26,767 nucleotides of DNA, from positions 1 through 26,767 of the forward strand of contig CAJNDS010001244.1 in assembly GCA_905221605.1 (NCBI GenBank), in the 5' to 3' direction. Made by a program: the position numbers and the translations under genes. A model generated the notes under the pieces. The model was not told the DNA's origin. It was given only the letters and a program-made list of their open reading frames with translations, and ran no database searches. Of the stretch, positions 1 through 9,100 are shown piece after piece. The stretch is from Symbiodinium natans (taxonomy: Eukaryota; Sar; Dinophyceae; Suessiales; Symbiodiniaceae). Within the stretch, counting starts at the first letter, position 1, and the number at the start of each line of letters is the position of its first letter.

Positions 1-679
1 TACGTGGCACCGCGGGGGTCACATAGAGATAGAGGTCTTGCCAGCAAGGGAACTCTGTCTAGAGAGAGCCCTGGCTCAGTGAGGAGCTGAGGGCCTGGCT
101 GCGCAGATGCAGCGGAATGGTTGTTCGGCCTCGCCTCCGCTGAGGGAACAACAGTCAATGCTTCTCTGCAGTGTCGGTCCGGGTTAGTAAGAGCGAGAAC
201 GCCGGGACCTCGAGCTGCAGTTTACCATGAAGCAACCGCGTGAGATGCATTATTGGTCAACTGGTGAGTAAGAGCGAGAAAGCCAGGGTGACGCTACTTT
301 GGGGGAGGCTGCAAGGCACGGTTAGTAAGTGCGAGAAAGCCGGAGCTGCGGACGAACCTGGAGTAGCAGCAGTTTTTCATACCTCACGTGTTTCACTTTG
401 CGGCCTCGCATGCGCTGAGGAAATATGCCTCGAACAGAACATCCAGTACTGAGTGGGGATTGCCAAACTTACGGAGGCTGATGCCACAACAAGTGCCTCA
501 ACAGCAATGCATGCGGAAGGCAAAGTTCGGCCTCGCGAGTGCTGAGGGTTGCAGCGGAGAGAGGGCCTAGCTGAGAACGCAACACCTCAAGCGAGGTAAT
601 TTTTAGTTTAGTTTCACCTTGACCAACGGCCCCTTCGGGTGGCTACGCCTCGCAGCGTGCAGACGGAAAGTTCCTGTCT
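1..679. repeat. Long direct repeat, copy A (left edge outside window)
   Basis: Positions 1-679 recur at 2133-2807, in the same orientation and with only scattered substitutions and one-base indels. Because the window opens already inside the repeat, its true left end is unknown. The small indels (for example around 224, 372 and 422) would break any shared reading frame, so conservation here does not look protein-driven. The copy contains three of the GC-rich hairpin motifs and three copies of a GTnAGTAAG-nGCGAGAA motif. The two copies stop matching right after CCTGTCT (673-679), where copy A continues into GGCTCAAG. Confidence 0.95.
184..343 (+). repeat. Three copies of a GTnAGTAAG/GCGAGAA-type motif
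   Basis: Related ~22-bp segments of the form GTTAGTAAGAGCGAGAAAGCC lie at about 184-206, 262-287 and 320-343, and again in the second long repeat (about 2314-2336, 2393-2418 and 2452-2475). Each begins with a sequence that looks like a 5' splice donor (GTnAGTAAG). No reading frame makes sense around them, so they may be only a short-repeat family. Confidence 0.55.
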
Positions 680-699
680 GGCTCAAGGTTTCGGCTCAA
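673..699 (+). other. Possible tandem spliced-leader relic at repeat junction
   Basis: TGGCTCAAG followed 3 bases later by TTCGGCTCAA looks like two degenerate 3' ends of the DinoSL (TTTTGGCTCAAG). It sits exactly where the long repeat copy A stops matching copy B. The matches are short (8 to 9 bases each), so chance is possible. Confidence 0.3.
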
Positions 700-2132
700 C
701 CCCGGTGGGGTGCTCAGGTAGAGAGCGTCTTTAGTGCCGTTGTGGCTGGCCCTGGGGCTTGTAACTAAGGGTAGGTTCCGGTTTGAGGCCCTGGCAAAAC
801 TGTGTTTGCTCGTAGGCCGGCTGACCGGCTAAGCTGTCATAGAGCGGCGGCCCGCCAACTGCTGCCGTCGACGAAGGGCATGAGTGCACAGTTTTCGGCC
901 TCGCTTCGCTGGAGGGAAGCTTTTCGTCCTCGCGTTGCTGAGGGAACCTTGTGGCCTACAGTCTGCTCTGGGTCACAGTGAGAGTTGCAGCCTCGCATTG
1001 CTTGAGGGGTGACGCAAGCCTGTTGCTCACCAGAGATTCCTGCTGTCTCTGGGTGAGCAAAACCCACCGACCCTCATTTGGATTGAGGGCTGTGCTGAAG
1101 GTGAGTTTGGGTTCCTCGCTCACTTGTGTGGAAAACGAAGGTGAGACCGAAACACGGGGGAAACGGCCAGGCACGCTGCAGACAGTGCAGGCCAACGTCG
1201 CACTGCAAGCGGCATCCTTGCAGTGGCGACAGGAGTGTCCCGAACAATTGCGGTGTGCTCGAGCCCAAGCTTGCAGGTTTTCGGGGATCTGCAAGCTGAG
1301 CACAACAGGATTTTCTTCGCAGGTAGGATCAGGTAGAAAAGATTTGGCCCAACCCTGGTGGATCTGCCTGGACACAAATAACCAGAGGCATCAGTGTCGT
1401 AAAGCTCATTGACTGGTGCTACTGAGAAACCGTTGCCAAAGAACTTGCAGTAGGACTGTGGTGCGGCGCAGTGCAAGTTGACGAGCAGCTGTTGGTGGCT
1501 GCTCCCCGGAAAACCAATAGTCCAAGAAGCCTCCTTCGGCCTCGCTCCGTGCTGAGGGTTTGTAAGGGTTGGTATTGGCCGGAAAGGATTCAGGTGGAGG
1601 TTACCCGATCTTCGCGCTTTTCCCATCTGAAGGCAACCAATGGTAATCAGCCTGCTGGACATGGCAGGCCTGCTTTTGTTACATCCACGTCTCCTGCAAG
1701 GGCTGGGGTCTGTCCGTGCACACAGACAAGGCGGAACCTTGCAGATGTTTAGGTCCTCGCGGCACGGCCGCTGGAGGTTGTTTGAAGATGTTGGCTCTCC
1801 CTATCTGGTGAGTGGTTTGTATGGGCACTTGCTGGGGCAAGGCGGCTCTGGCGTCTGAGGATGGTACATGTGCTGGCTGCTGAGTACGGGCCACCGAAAG
1901 AGACCTGTGGTAAGACAAGCGATGAAAGAAGCCGAACTCCTAAACTCTAGGACAGGCTAGCTCACGCGGACGCCACGCAGAGTATGTGTCACTATCTTCA
2001 GATGTTGGAGCCAAATTGCCTAGCCTTGTGACGTGAGATGTGGTGTTTGGATTCGGCCTCAAGCACTGGAAGGCCTACAACAACAAATCCGAATGAAAAC
2101 TGTGGTCCTAAGACACGCGGTGCAGCTGCTTA
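680..2132. other. Unassigned sequence between the two long repeat copies
   Basis: About 1.45 kb with no convincing protein-coding frame. Open stretches exist on both strands (for example 951-1412 plus and 1120-1662 minus), but their translations have no recognisable domain or coherent composition. The segment carries several of the GC-rich hairpin motifs (893-1008, 1534-1558). No tRNA or rRNA was recognised. Confidence 0.6.
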
Positions 2133-2807
2133 TACGTGGCACCGCGGGGGTCACATAGAGATAGAGGGCTTGCCAGCAAGGGAACTCTGTCTAGAGAGAG
2201 CCCTGGCTCAGTGAGGAGCTGAGGGCCTGGCTGCGCAGATGCAGCGGAATGGTTGTTCGGCCTCGCCTCCGCTGAGGGAACAACAGTCAATGCTTCTCTG
2301 CAGTGTCGGTCCGGGTTAGTAAGAGCGAGAACGCCGGGACCTCGAGCTGCAGTTTTACCATGAAGCAACCGCGTGAGATGCATTATTGGTCAACTGGTGA
2401 GGAAGAGCGAGAAAGCCAGGGTGACGCTACTTTGGGGGAGGCTGCAAGGCACGGTTAGTAAGTGCGAGAAAGCCGGAGCTGCGGACGAACCTGGAGTAGC
2501 AGTCTTTCATACCTCACGTGTTTCACTTTGCGGCCTCGCATGCGCTGAGGAATATGCCTCGAACAGAACATCCAGTGCTGAGTGGGGATTGCCAAACTTA
2601 CGGAGGCTGATGCCACAACAAGTGCCTCAACAGCAATGCATGCGGAGGGCAAAGTTCGGCCTCGCGAGTGCTGAGGTTTGCAGCTGAGAGAGGGCCTAGC
2701 TGAGAACGCAACACCTCAAGCGAGGTAATTTTTAGTTTAGTTTCACCTTGACCAACGGCCCCTTCGGGTGGCTACGCCTAGCAGCGTGCAGACGAAAGTT
2801 CCTGTCT
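2133..2807. repeat. Long direct repeat, copy B
   Basis: Second copy of the 1-679 repeat, offset by about 2132 bases, almost identical, ending at CCTGTCT (2801-2807). The sequence before it (2101-2132) is the only visible left flank. The repeat could be a ~2.1-kb tandem satellite unit or a segmental duplication. Terminal repeats of a mobile element are less likely because no primer site, protein or target duplication is visible. Confidence 0.95.
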
Positions 2808-3119
2808 AAGGACATGTTAACTTTGTTGTCCTGCATGCTGGCTCAGAGTTGTGTGTGTGTAGTTGTAGGAACTCCGTAGTTGTGCCTTGGAGGCTCGACG
2901 GGAGTGCTGCTTTAAGTGGGAAAGCCTTTTGAAGTGCTTGAGTTGTAGGGATGTGTGTCTGGAAGCTGTAGAAGTGTCTGTGCACGTTTTTGCCTGCTTT
3001 AGGTGTAGTTGGGTAGGTCCCGAGAACTCCCACTGACGTTTGAGTTTGTTTTGTGGCTGTGGAGAACACGTGGCAGAGCAGAGTTTTCATCTGTGTGTAA
3101 AGAGTTTCACTGACGAAGC
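2808..3119 (+). other. T/G-rich gene-free stretch
   Basis: Strongly enriched in T and G on the plus strand, with a short (TG)n run near 2849-2858 and no coding frame. The same compositional style appears upstream of the large minus-strand gene (10957-11230, read on the minus strand). It may be a leader or flanking region of the decayed plus-strand unit that follows. Confidence 0.45.
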
Positions 3120-3144
3120 CTCCGGCTTATGACTTTGGCTCAAG
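3120..3144 (+). other. Spliced-leader (DinoSL) relic on the plus strand
   Basis: The segment ends in TTTGGCTCAAG, an 11-base exact match to the 3' end of the DinoSL, preceded by a looser CCGGCTTATGA where the leader has CCGTAGCCAT. It lies about 205 bases upstream of the plus-strand hydrolase-like fragment and points the same way, as expected for the 5' end of a reinserted processed mRNA. Confidence 0.5.
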
Positions 3145-3350
3145 TCGTGAGAAAAAGAGGGTTCAGCGCGCTGCTGCTGTGTTTTCACACTTCTGGGTCG
3201 GCCTCGCGGTGTGCCTGTGGAACGGGGGCTTTCTTCGTGGTTGCTCCACTGGCCATCTGCCACGGACTGCCCTGGACCGGTCCTGCCTGGATGTTCCAGC
3301 TCTGTCATGGGTACAAGGGCCAATCGTCCTTTCCTCTGTCCCCTCTAGGG

Positions 3351-3585
3351 ATGGCTCTCTGGTAAGGCTGCCCAGTCTTCCTCTCCTCTGCCCCTCTTTG
3401 ACCGGGTAGGTGGCCGTTTTTGTGCTATGGCACTGCAAGAACCCTTGGCTTTGAGACCCAGCTGTCGTCCACACTTGTTGCCCCATCGTTATCGTGGGAC
3501 GAGACGACTTGGAGCACAGTGAGTCATGGCAATGCGACCCTCCCCTTTGTGGTACTCGGCCGAATGACGACTCTGGGCTAGGCCC
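3351..3585 (+). pseudogene. Decayed inverted copy of the 5' part of the alpha/beta-hydrolase gene
   Basis: Read on the plus strand, this segment matches the minus-strand sequence at about 12440-12205. Shared blocks include CTGCCCAGTCTTCCTCT, the start region ATGGCACTGCAAGAACCC (Met-Ala-Leu-Gln-Glu-Pro-Leu, at about 3427), and a later block around ACCCTCCCCTTTGT. The match covers sequence before the start codon and roughly the first 50 codons. Indels break the frame soon after the start, so it is not expressed as the same protein. It abuts the tail of the large minus-strand gene in opposite orientation. A leader relic at 3120-3144 precedes it, so it may be a truncated retrocopy. The homology is visible by eye; how it formed is inference. 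Confidence 0.7.
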
Positions 3586-3589
3586 TCGA

Positions 3590-3892
3590 GGCTTGGCTTT
3601 TGGTGGTTCCAGATGCTGAGAGCCATCTTCGTCCAAAACGAGAGGCCGACTTTCCTTGCGAGCTTGGACAGCGGGCACAGGCCTGGCGGGGATGGGCGTC
3701 GGGCCATGGGGAGGCATAGGGAGATACGGTTTTAGTTCCGTCAAGCCAAGTGAGTCCGTGGGAGACTTAGCGCAAGGGGGCTGTGATGCCTCAACCGTCC
3801 CACTCCCCTCCGGAAGTGTTGCGTGCACGGGCCGTGTCCGGGGGCTGGGTGGACGTCGTACGCCAGGCGGTGGGTCCCTAATGTGCCTCCAC
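3590..3892 (-). CDS. Large fusion gene, segment 4: disordered Pro/Ser-rich tail
   Basis: The frame is open from 3892 and reads a proline-, serine- and charge-rich tail (PMPPHGPTPIPARPVPA, then an acidic-basic stretch) down to about 3590. Beyond that the same open frame, to a stop at 3163, is only the antisense of the plus-strand hydrolase relic. It follows segment 3 by another shift in the same direction. No domain is recognised. The native C-terminus was probably lost or replaced where the inverted fragment begins. Composition fits the low-complexity linkers in segments 1 and 3, which is why it is assigned to this gene. Confidence 0.45.
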
Positions 3893-4883
3893 TACGGGGT
3901 GGACACGAGGCGGCGCTACTCCCTCCGATCCTGTGGGCAACTTCACTAGTGGGAGTCGTCGCCCAAGCATCCGGAGCACTAGGACACGCGGCCGGCACAA
4001 CCGCAGGATTTGTCGTTGCCAGCTCCTTCCTCAGTGGTCCTCTCTCAGGGTGTTCGTGAAGCGTCCCGTTTAGCTGCCGGAGGTGGGCTGACAGCTGCCG
4101 CAATGGAGCCCCCCGCGGTCCGAGGCTTGAGCCATGGTGTACCCCACCGCTCACCATGGCGCGCGTTGGCGACAGCCTCGCTTTGGGCCGCAGCGGCGTA
4201 AGCACCTCGACTGCAGTGGCAGCTACCACGTCGGGACTGCGACTACTCGCGGGCACAGGGCTGTTTCCCGGAGAGTCCACATCAATCGCAGTTTCGGGGG
4301 CAGCCCTACCCGTACGAACAGGCAGGAGGTGAAGACCGCGGGGGGCTCTCATTATGCCGGCCTTGTGTTCGAAAGCCGGGTCAGCACGTTGAGCAGATCC
4401 CCGTTTGGGCGGCGTCCTAATGTTGGTATCCCCTAGCAAGCAGGTGAGGTACTGGGCGACCCCATCTCCTTCCCTTACCGGCTGGAAGGGGACGCAATAC
4501 ACAGCATTGGGCAAGGGCTCCAGGACGAAGCCGCGCTTTTGCAGACTAGCAATGGTGCCCGAGTAGGAGTTGGACGTGAAAGAGGGGCTCCCCCATCCTT
4601 CTTGCTTAAGTGTGCGGTAAAGAACTTCCCGCTTATCTCCCCAGGTGGCCTTCAAGGCCCACGCTTGATGCAGGGGTGGGGCTTCAAAGAGGTCCAGCCC
4701 TACTTTGCGTTCCGCAGGCAGCACGATGCTGGCTACTGTCCGTTCTCGGAAGGCTTGCTTGTGTAATGCCTTTGCAACGCCAGGGCCATCCATGCTCCAC
4801 AAGGTGGCTTGTGTGCGCACATATTCCGCGCCATCAGGCCTCCGGTTGCGCAGGCCGCCATTTGGAAGCATGCACCTATACCA
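3741..4883 (-). CDS. Large fusion gene, segment 3: post-helicase region
   Basis: The frame is open from 4883; an internal ATG at 4871 exists but is not thought to be a real start. After a shift near 4840-4880 it continues segment 2 with sequence of globular appearance (SMDGPGVAKALHKQAF, then EVLYRTLKQEGWGSPSF) for about 130 residues, followed by a long Pro/Ala/Ser/Arg-rich part that is probably disordered. No known domain is recognised. The last ~50 residues before the stop at 3741 are probably out of frame, because the frame used by segment 4 looks better there. The stop is TGA. A later real exon structure or an assembly error would explain the shift as well as decay would. Confidence 0.5.
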   Translation of the reverse strand, partial: WYRCMLPNGGLRNRRPDGAEYVRTQATLWSMDGPGVAKALHKQAFRERTVASIVLPAERKVGLDLFEAPPLHQAWALKATWGDKREVLYRTLKQEGWGSPSFTSNSYSGTIASLQKRGFVLEPLPNAVYCVPFQPVREGDGVAQYLTCLLGDTNIRTPPKRGSAQRADPAFEHKAGIMRAPRGLHLLPVRTGRAAPETAIDVDSPGNSPVPASSRSPDVVAATAVEVLTPLRPKARLSPTRAMVSGGVHHGSSLGPRGAPLRQLSAHLRQLNGTLHEHPERGPLRKELATTNPAVVPAACPSAPDAWATTPTSEVAHRIGGSSAASCPPRSGGTLGTHRLAYDVHPAPGHGPCTQHFRRGVGRLRHHSPLALSLPRTHLA

Positions 4884-6195
4884 TCAGAGTAGTGCGGTGC
4901 CACGAAAACCAAAGCCCCAAGTCCTCTCGTGAAGGAGGAGGTGGCTCGGGCAAACCCTGCCTCGCTACTAAACAGGAATCCAGAAGCCCGACAAGTCACA
5001 AAGACACCTATCCCAAATGTGGGGCCAGTGGAGCAAGCCGTGGTGATAGCGCCGAAGAAGCGTTTAAGGGACCCTATGTGATTCATGAGGAAGGTCCGAA
5101 ACGTCACAAGGCTCCAAGTGGTGGGCGCGCCAGTCAGCGGGAAATCTTGCGCGGTTTGGCAGGCTTCAAGTAGGCTCATATCGTCATCGCCCAGTGGGTC
5201 TGCGGGGAGACTCGACTGCAGCATAAACTTCATTTGGGTAACAATCCTGGCATACTGAGAGACCATCCCGATAGGGGAGTCAGGATACACCTGGTGCCCA
5301 AAAGTGAGCACAATGTCCGCCAGGACCATGCTGAGGTCGTAGCTTCTGCCTAGTTTGGTTTGGGTCTCATCCTGATCTGGCACCCGAACCCATCGGCACG
5401 TTTCCATCCACCTGCCTGCAAAGCTACGCAGTGGCCGCCCGAGCAGGTGCTGCATCGTGGGACCTGGTGGCATAAGTAGCCGAGGGACCCCGCCTGTCAG
5501 ATCGAAGCGGCACGCCTCCGAGTACCGACATGCGTATAGAATGGCAGCAATCTCAGGTGGGAGGCGCATGGATGAGCAGAGCGAGAGGTTGATGGCCGGT
5601 CCGACAATGGCCTTCAGCCCGGCGGCCTGCATGACTGTCTCGGCTTGCTTCGGTTTGACGATGCTCATACAGAGAATCGAATCCAGCATCGAGACGGCTG
5701 AGAACAACACTTCTGACGCTCCAGAGGAACGGTGGGGATTGCCCCAAGAGGGCATCTCGCCTTGCCCCTTTTTCCACGGGACGGAACTTTGGGCCACTTG
5801 CTGCAAAAGGGCCGCAGGCAAGGTGGCTGGCGTGTGGAGGTCGGCAGGGACCGCATTGAGACCACAAGTCTTTTGCTCCAACAACTCCGTGACGAAGTGG
5901 TAATTGGGCCGCGATCCTCCAGCGGGCTGTCTGTGGTCGCCAATCATGACATCGAGTGCATGCTTGATGTGCGCCAAGACGGTGTTGGAGCCCGGTGTAC
6001 CCAATTGCTGGGCTTCATCTCGGAGGAGCAACTCAACGTCCTTTAGACGGTTAGTGAGCTGCGAGTAGGGAAAGCTAAGCCTTGCCACAATCGTACCATG
6101 CGTCGTGGCCACGAGTAGCCCCCGGTACAAATCGACAGGGTGAGCCGGTTCGTCAGGCACGCAAGAAGTACTCCTAGAAACGCGCAGGATCGTGT
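4733..6195 (-). CDS. Large fusion gene, segment 2: SF1 helicase motifs Ia to VI
   Basis: This frame carries the helicase core after the Walker A motif. Numbering from codon 6160: motif Ia-like LLVATTHGTIVA (15-26), motif II LLLRDEAQQLG with Asp48-Glu49, motif III IGDHRQPAGG (73-82), SMRLPPEIAAILY (197-209), motif IV-like GMVSQYARIV (298-307), a degenerate motif V region (371-392), and motif VI-like ARATSSFTRG (404-413) keeping the Thr-Arg pair. DEAQQ plus GDHRQP places it with Upf1-type superfamily 1 helicases, known for ATP-driven RNA or DNA unwinding. The motif V region has STG where a QG is usual. The frame follows segment 1 by a shift between about 6195 and 6150, just after the P-loop. 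The stop (TAG, 4733) is in a region where segment 3 reads better. Confidence 0.72.
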
Positions 6196-9100
6196 CTTCC
6201 CGCTGCCAGGCGCCCCCGTTATGAATACAGAGGTACGGTTAGCGGCCAGGCCGTACGAGCACGCTCCCAGCAGCGCTGCCAGGTGTCCATCCGCCCCCCA
6301 AAAGGTATCACAGAGGCACGTAAGGAAGGCGGGACCAGCCGCGAGCGCAAAGATGCTGGCTCGAGTCCTCGGATCGTGTTCGTTGCTCAACGAGTCATGG
6401 GACAGGCGTAGACGCTCCGCATGCCACAGCGCAGGAGTCCGGGCGTCCTCCTGGCCGGGCAGCGGAGAGTCAGGCAGCGTGGCTAACACGCCACTCAGCA
6501 GCGTCGGCGTCCATTCTTTGCGATATGTTTGTTCCTCCGCAAGCCAAAGGTTAAGGAAGTTTTGCAAGGTGTTGGAAGTCCCCGGACCCGCAGTAGGCGA
6601 TGCCTGCGCAGCTTGCGTTGCGTGCTTGCCTCTGAAGACTTGGCAGACCTCCGGGTGGATGAGCTGTGCCCATGCGTCGTGCCAGTTCCCTCTCACCACC
6701 AGCCCGATAACGAGGACTAGCGCTAGATCCGTGAGAAAGCCCGGCAACCAATGTGGCTGCCGGATGGCATCAAGAGGCGAGTCTTCTAGCGGAACGCCCA
6801 AGGCAACATGTTGCCGTTCCCTAGGCATGTGTAACAGGGCATCCCAAAGCGGGGTAGAGGCACCTCCGGGCAGAACTTCAAGTTGGCTGACTCTCGGCAA
6901 TGAGGGTCGTTGCGCGAATTGGTTGTGCTGTTCATCAGTCAAGAGCAGGGCAATGGTTATATTGACGGGCTGCATGGCCTTACTTTCGCCAGGGCCGGTG
7001 GAAAGCTTTTTCGGGGCCTGGAGCTCTATAAACATGCCTGGGTAGGCCACATCTCCCTTGTCTTCTCTCAAGGTAACCAGCAAAGCAGTGCCCTTGGCCG
7101 GCACTTTACCAGCGACAGCAAACCATTTTGTAGCCCAGTCAGGGACATCCGCCAACTCCGGTGTAAGGAGCATGACCGACGCTCGTGGGTGAACTCGATG
7201 GAGAAGGCAGATTGGCCACGTATGCGTGCCGGGCTTTATCGCCACAGGGGTGGCGGCCCGCTTGACCGCAGCTTGCTCTGGGTAGTGATACTGTTCCGAG
7301 GGCTCCTCCTCGAAATCTGCTTCGGAGGCCATGGCTAAGAACTGATAACCCAGCATGTCAACCAGGCGTTCTAACGACAGGTGGGGGAGCCACATACCCA
7401 GGACAAGCTTCATCGTGGGACCAAGTTCATGATACGGGGGCGGCAAATCAGCCAGATGCGGCTTGGCATCCGTTAGGAGGACTTGGGTACAGTCGTTACG
7501 GAGACTGGCAATGCTCCGGTTCTCAGCGGAAGGTATCCGGAGAAAGGCCTCCAGATCGGAGCGCTTGATTTGCCGTCCCAGCACGGAGTTGATGAAAGCT
7601 TTAGACTTATCCGAAAGCTGGACAGAGCCACATGCAACCCCCATCAAGCCTGCCCGCACTGTGCGATCCATCCGGGGGTCGGCCAGGCCACAAATCTTTT
7701 TAGTCAACTCCTTATGCACATAATCCCCCGGCGTGAGTTGGAACAGCTCTTCACTTTGGACAAAGTGACCATAAGAGTGCCCACCACTCCCAAGCGACTC
7801 AGGTCCAGTGAAGTAGTAGAGACGCGCTCCCGCGCCAATCGCTTGCATTCTTGCTGCCTGGCTGGGCCGGAAGATACAAAGCTGGTCGCTCTCATGATGG
7901 ACAAGACTAACAGCGTGCCGCAATTCCGAACCCAGTATATATTGCAGCATGGCCCGTGGCATGGCAATGCCGCCCAAACGTGCCTTGATGTGGACAAAGT
8001 CGCCCTTGCAGTCAGGAAGCTTTTGGCGCTCATGCCAAGCGATAGCCACAGCAGCTCCCGTATACGACCCCGCAGAGAAGCCCGTAACGCACAGTTTGCA
8101 CTCGCCAGCTCTCCCCGCGGCGAGGCCCACATGCATAGCGGTCAGCGCAGCAGTATGTGGCATGTGCAAGTGGGCTAGGGCCGGGCACATTGTCCGGGAG
8201 GCTTCTACCGAGCTGATTCTAGCACGAACCGCCGCTGGCAGACCGCATCCTTCGACCTGAGGGTACAGGGCACGTGCCCACAGCTGGGCGGCTTGGGGCA
8301 GGAGCAGCAGTGCATGTGCGGCATTTCCGCTGGTCGAAAGCAACAACGGGCGTTGTGTGTCGTCATATCGGACTTTTTTGCCCTGGTTGTCCCGGACCGT
8401 TTCCATTTCTAAGCCAGTGAGCGCATAGGAATTGGCTGTGTGAATGATGCTACCTGACACAGTGGAGGGCGCATTCTCGGCCTTCCCATGCATCCCGCTA
8501 ATGAAGAGCGACCGACATTCCCCTGAGGGGGTTAGGTGAGGCTTTGGGGGCGGGTACTGGTAGGCAGGAAAGGCGAAGGCTGCCAGGGCTTGTTGCACAC
8601 GCATTGCAAGTCCATCATCCCAGTATTGACTGAGGCCCAGCGGCGTGACCTTTATGTCTGCAGCAAAAAGGGGCCACGGCAGATCCACCTGGGCCAGCCA
8701 AGCATGCGCAGCGGCGGCAAGGAGAGCAAGCGGCCCATTGGGGGTATTGGGTCGACTGCGCCATTTCGGGGTGGCCCTGCAGGAGGATAGGGCATCTTTC
8801 TTCCAAAACATGAGGACCCCAGGAAAGAGCTGGAGCCGCACTGGTCCACTGCCCTTTTTCCCAACAGAGGCCCACAGAGGGACGGTGTCCCTGCCCCAGA
8901 CCGACTCGGGTAGAGTAGGCAGCCGCAACACACTCCCCCACTGCGGCAAGATGTTTTTGCCTTTGGCACCATATCCATGCACAAACGGAGGGGGTATAAC
9001 CTCGGCGTATCGGTTCGCCATGAATAAGTCAGGACCAGGTAGGATTGCCAATCGAGAGTGCGAGCCGCCATAACCCCTGAGCAAGGGAAGAAATCCCTGT

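Larger units (their letters stand above)
124..2676. repeat. Dispersed ~25-bp GC-rich hairpin motif family
   Basis: A motif close to TTCGGCCTCGC-(2 to 6 nt)-GCTGAGGG recurs on the plus strand at about 124-146, 401-420, 526-548, 893-917, 921-944, 986-1008, 1534-1558 and a weaker form at 2052-2073. It appears again in repeat copy B at about 2256-2278, 2531-2551 and 2656-2676. A related form is at 1752-1776 and a half copy at 3199-3212. CCTC pairs with GAGG and the inner GC with GC, with a bulged T, so each copy can fold into a short stem-loop. The loop varies while both arms are kept, which suggests selection on, or spread of, a folded element. Confidence 0.75.

Noticed and set aside
240-452. 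Open frame repeated at 2373-2687, apparently a conserved short protein
   Set aside because: The similarity is due to the long DNA repeat; one-base indels shift the frame between copies, so no protein is being conserved.
951-1412. Plus-strand open frame of 153 codons, and the minus-strand one at 1120-1662
   Set aside because: They overlap on opposite strands, show no family resemblance or coding-like composition, and lie among repeats.
1-2807. LTR pair of a retrotransposon
   Set aside because: No TG...CA ends, primer-binding site, polypurine tract or coding sequence between the copies; the left boundary is outside the window.
6140-6200. Programmed -1 frameshift site after the Walker A motif
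   Set aside because: No X-XXY-YYZ heptamer or obvious downstream structure was found; decay, an intron or an assembly error is simpler.
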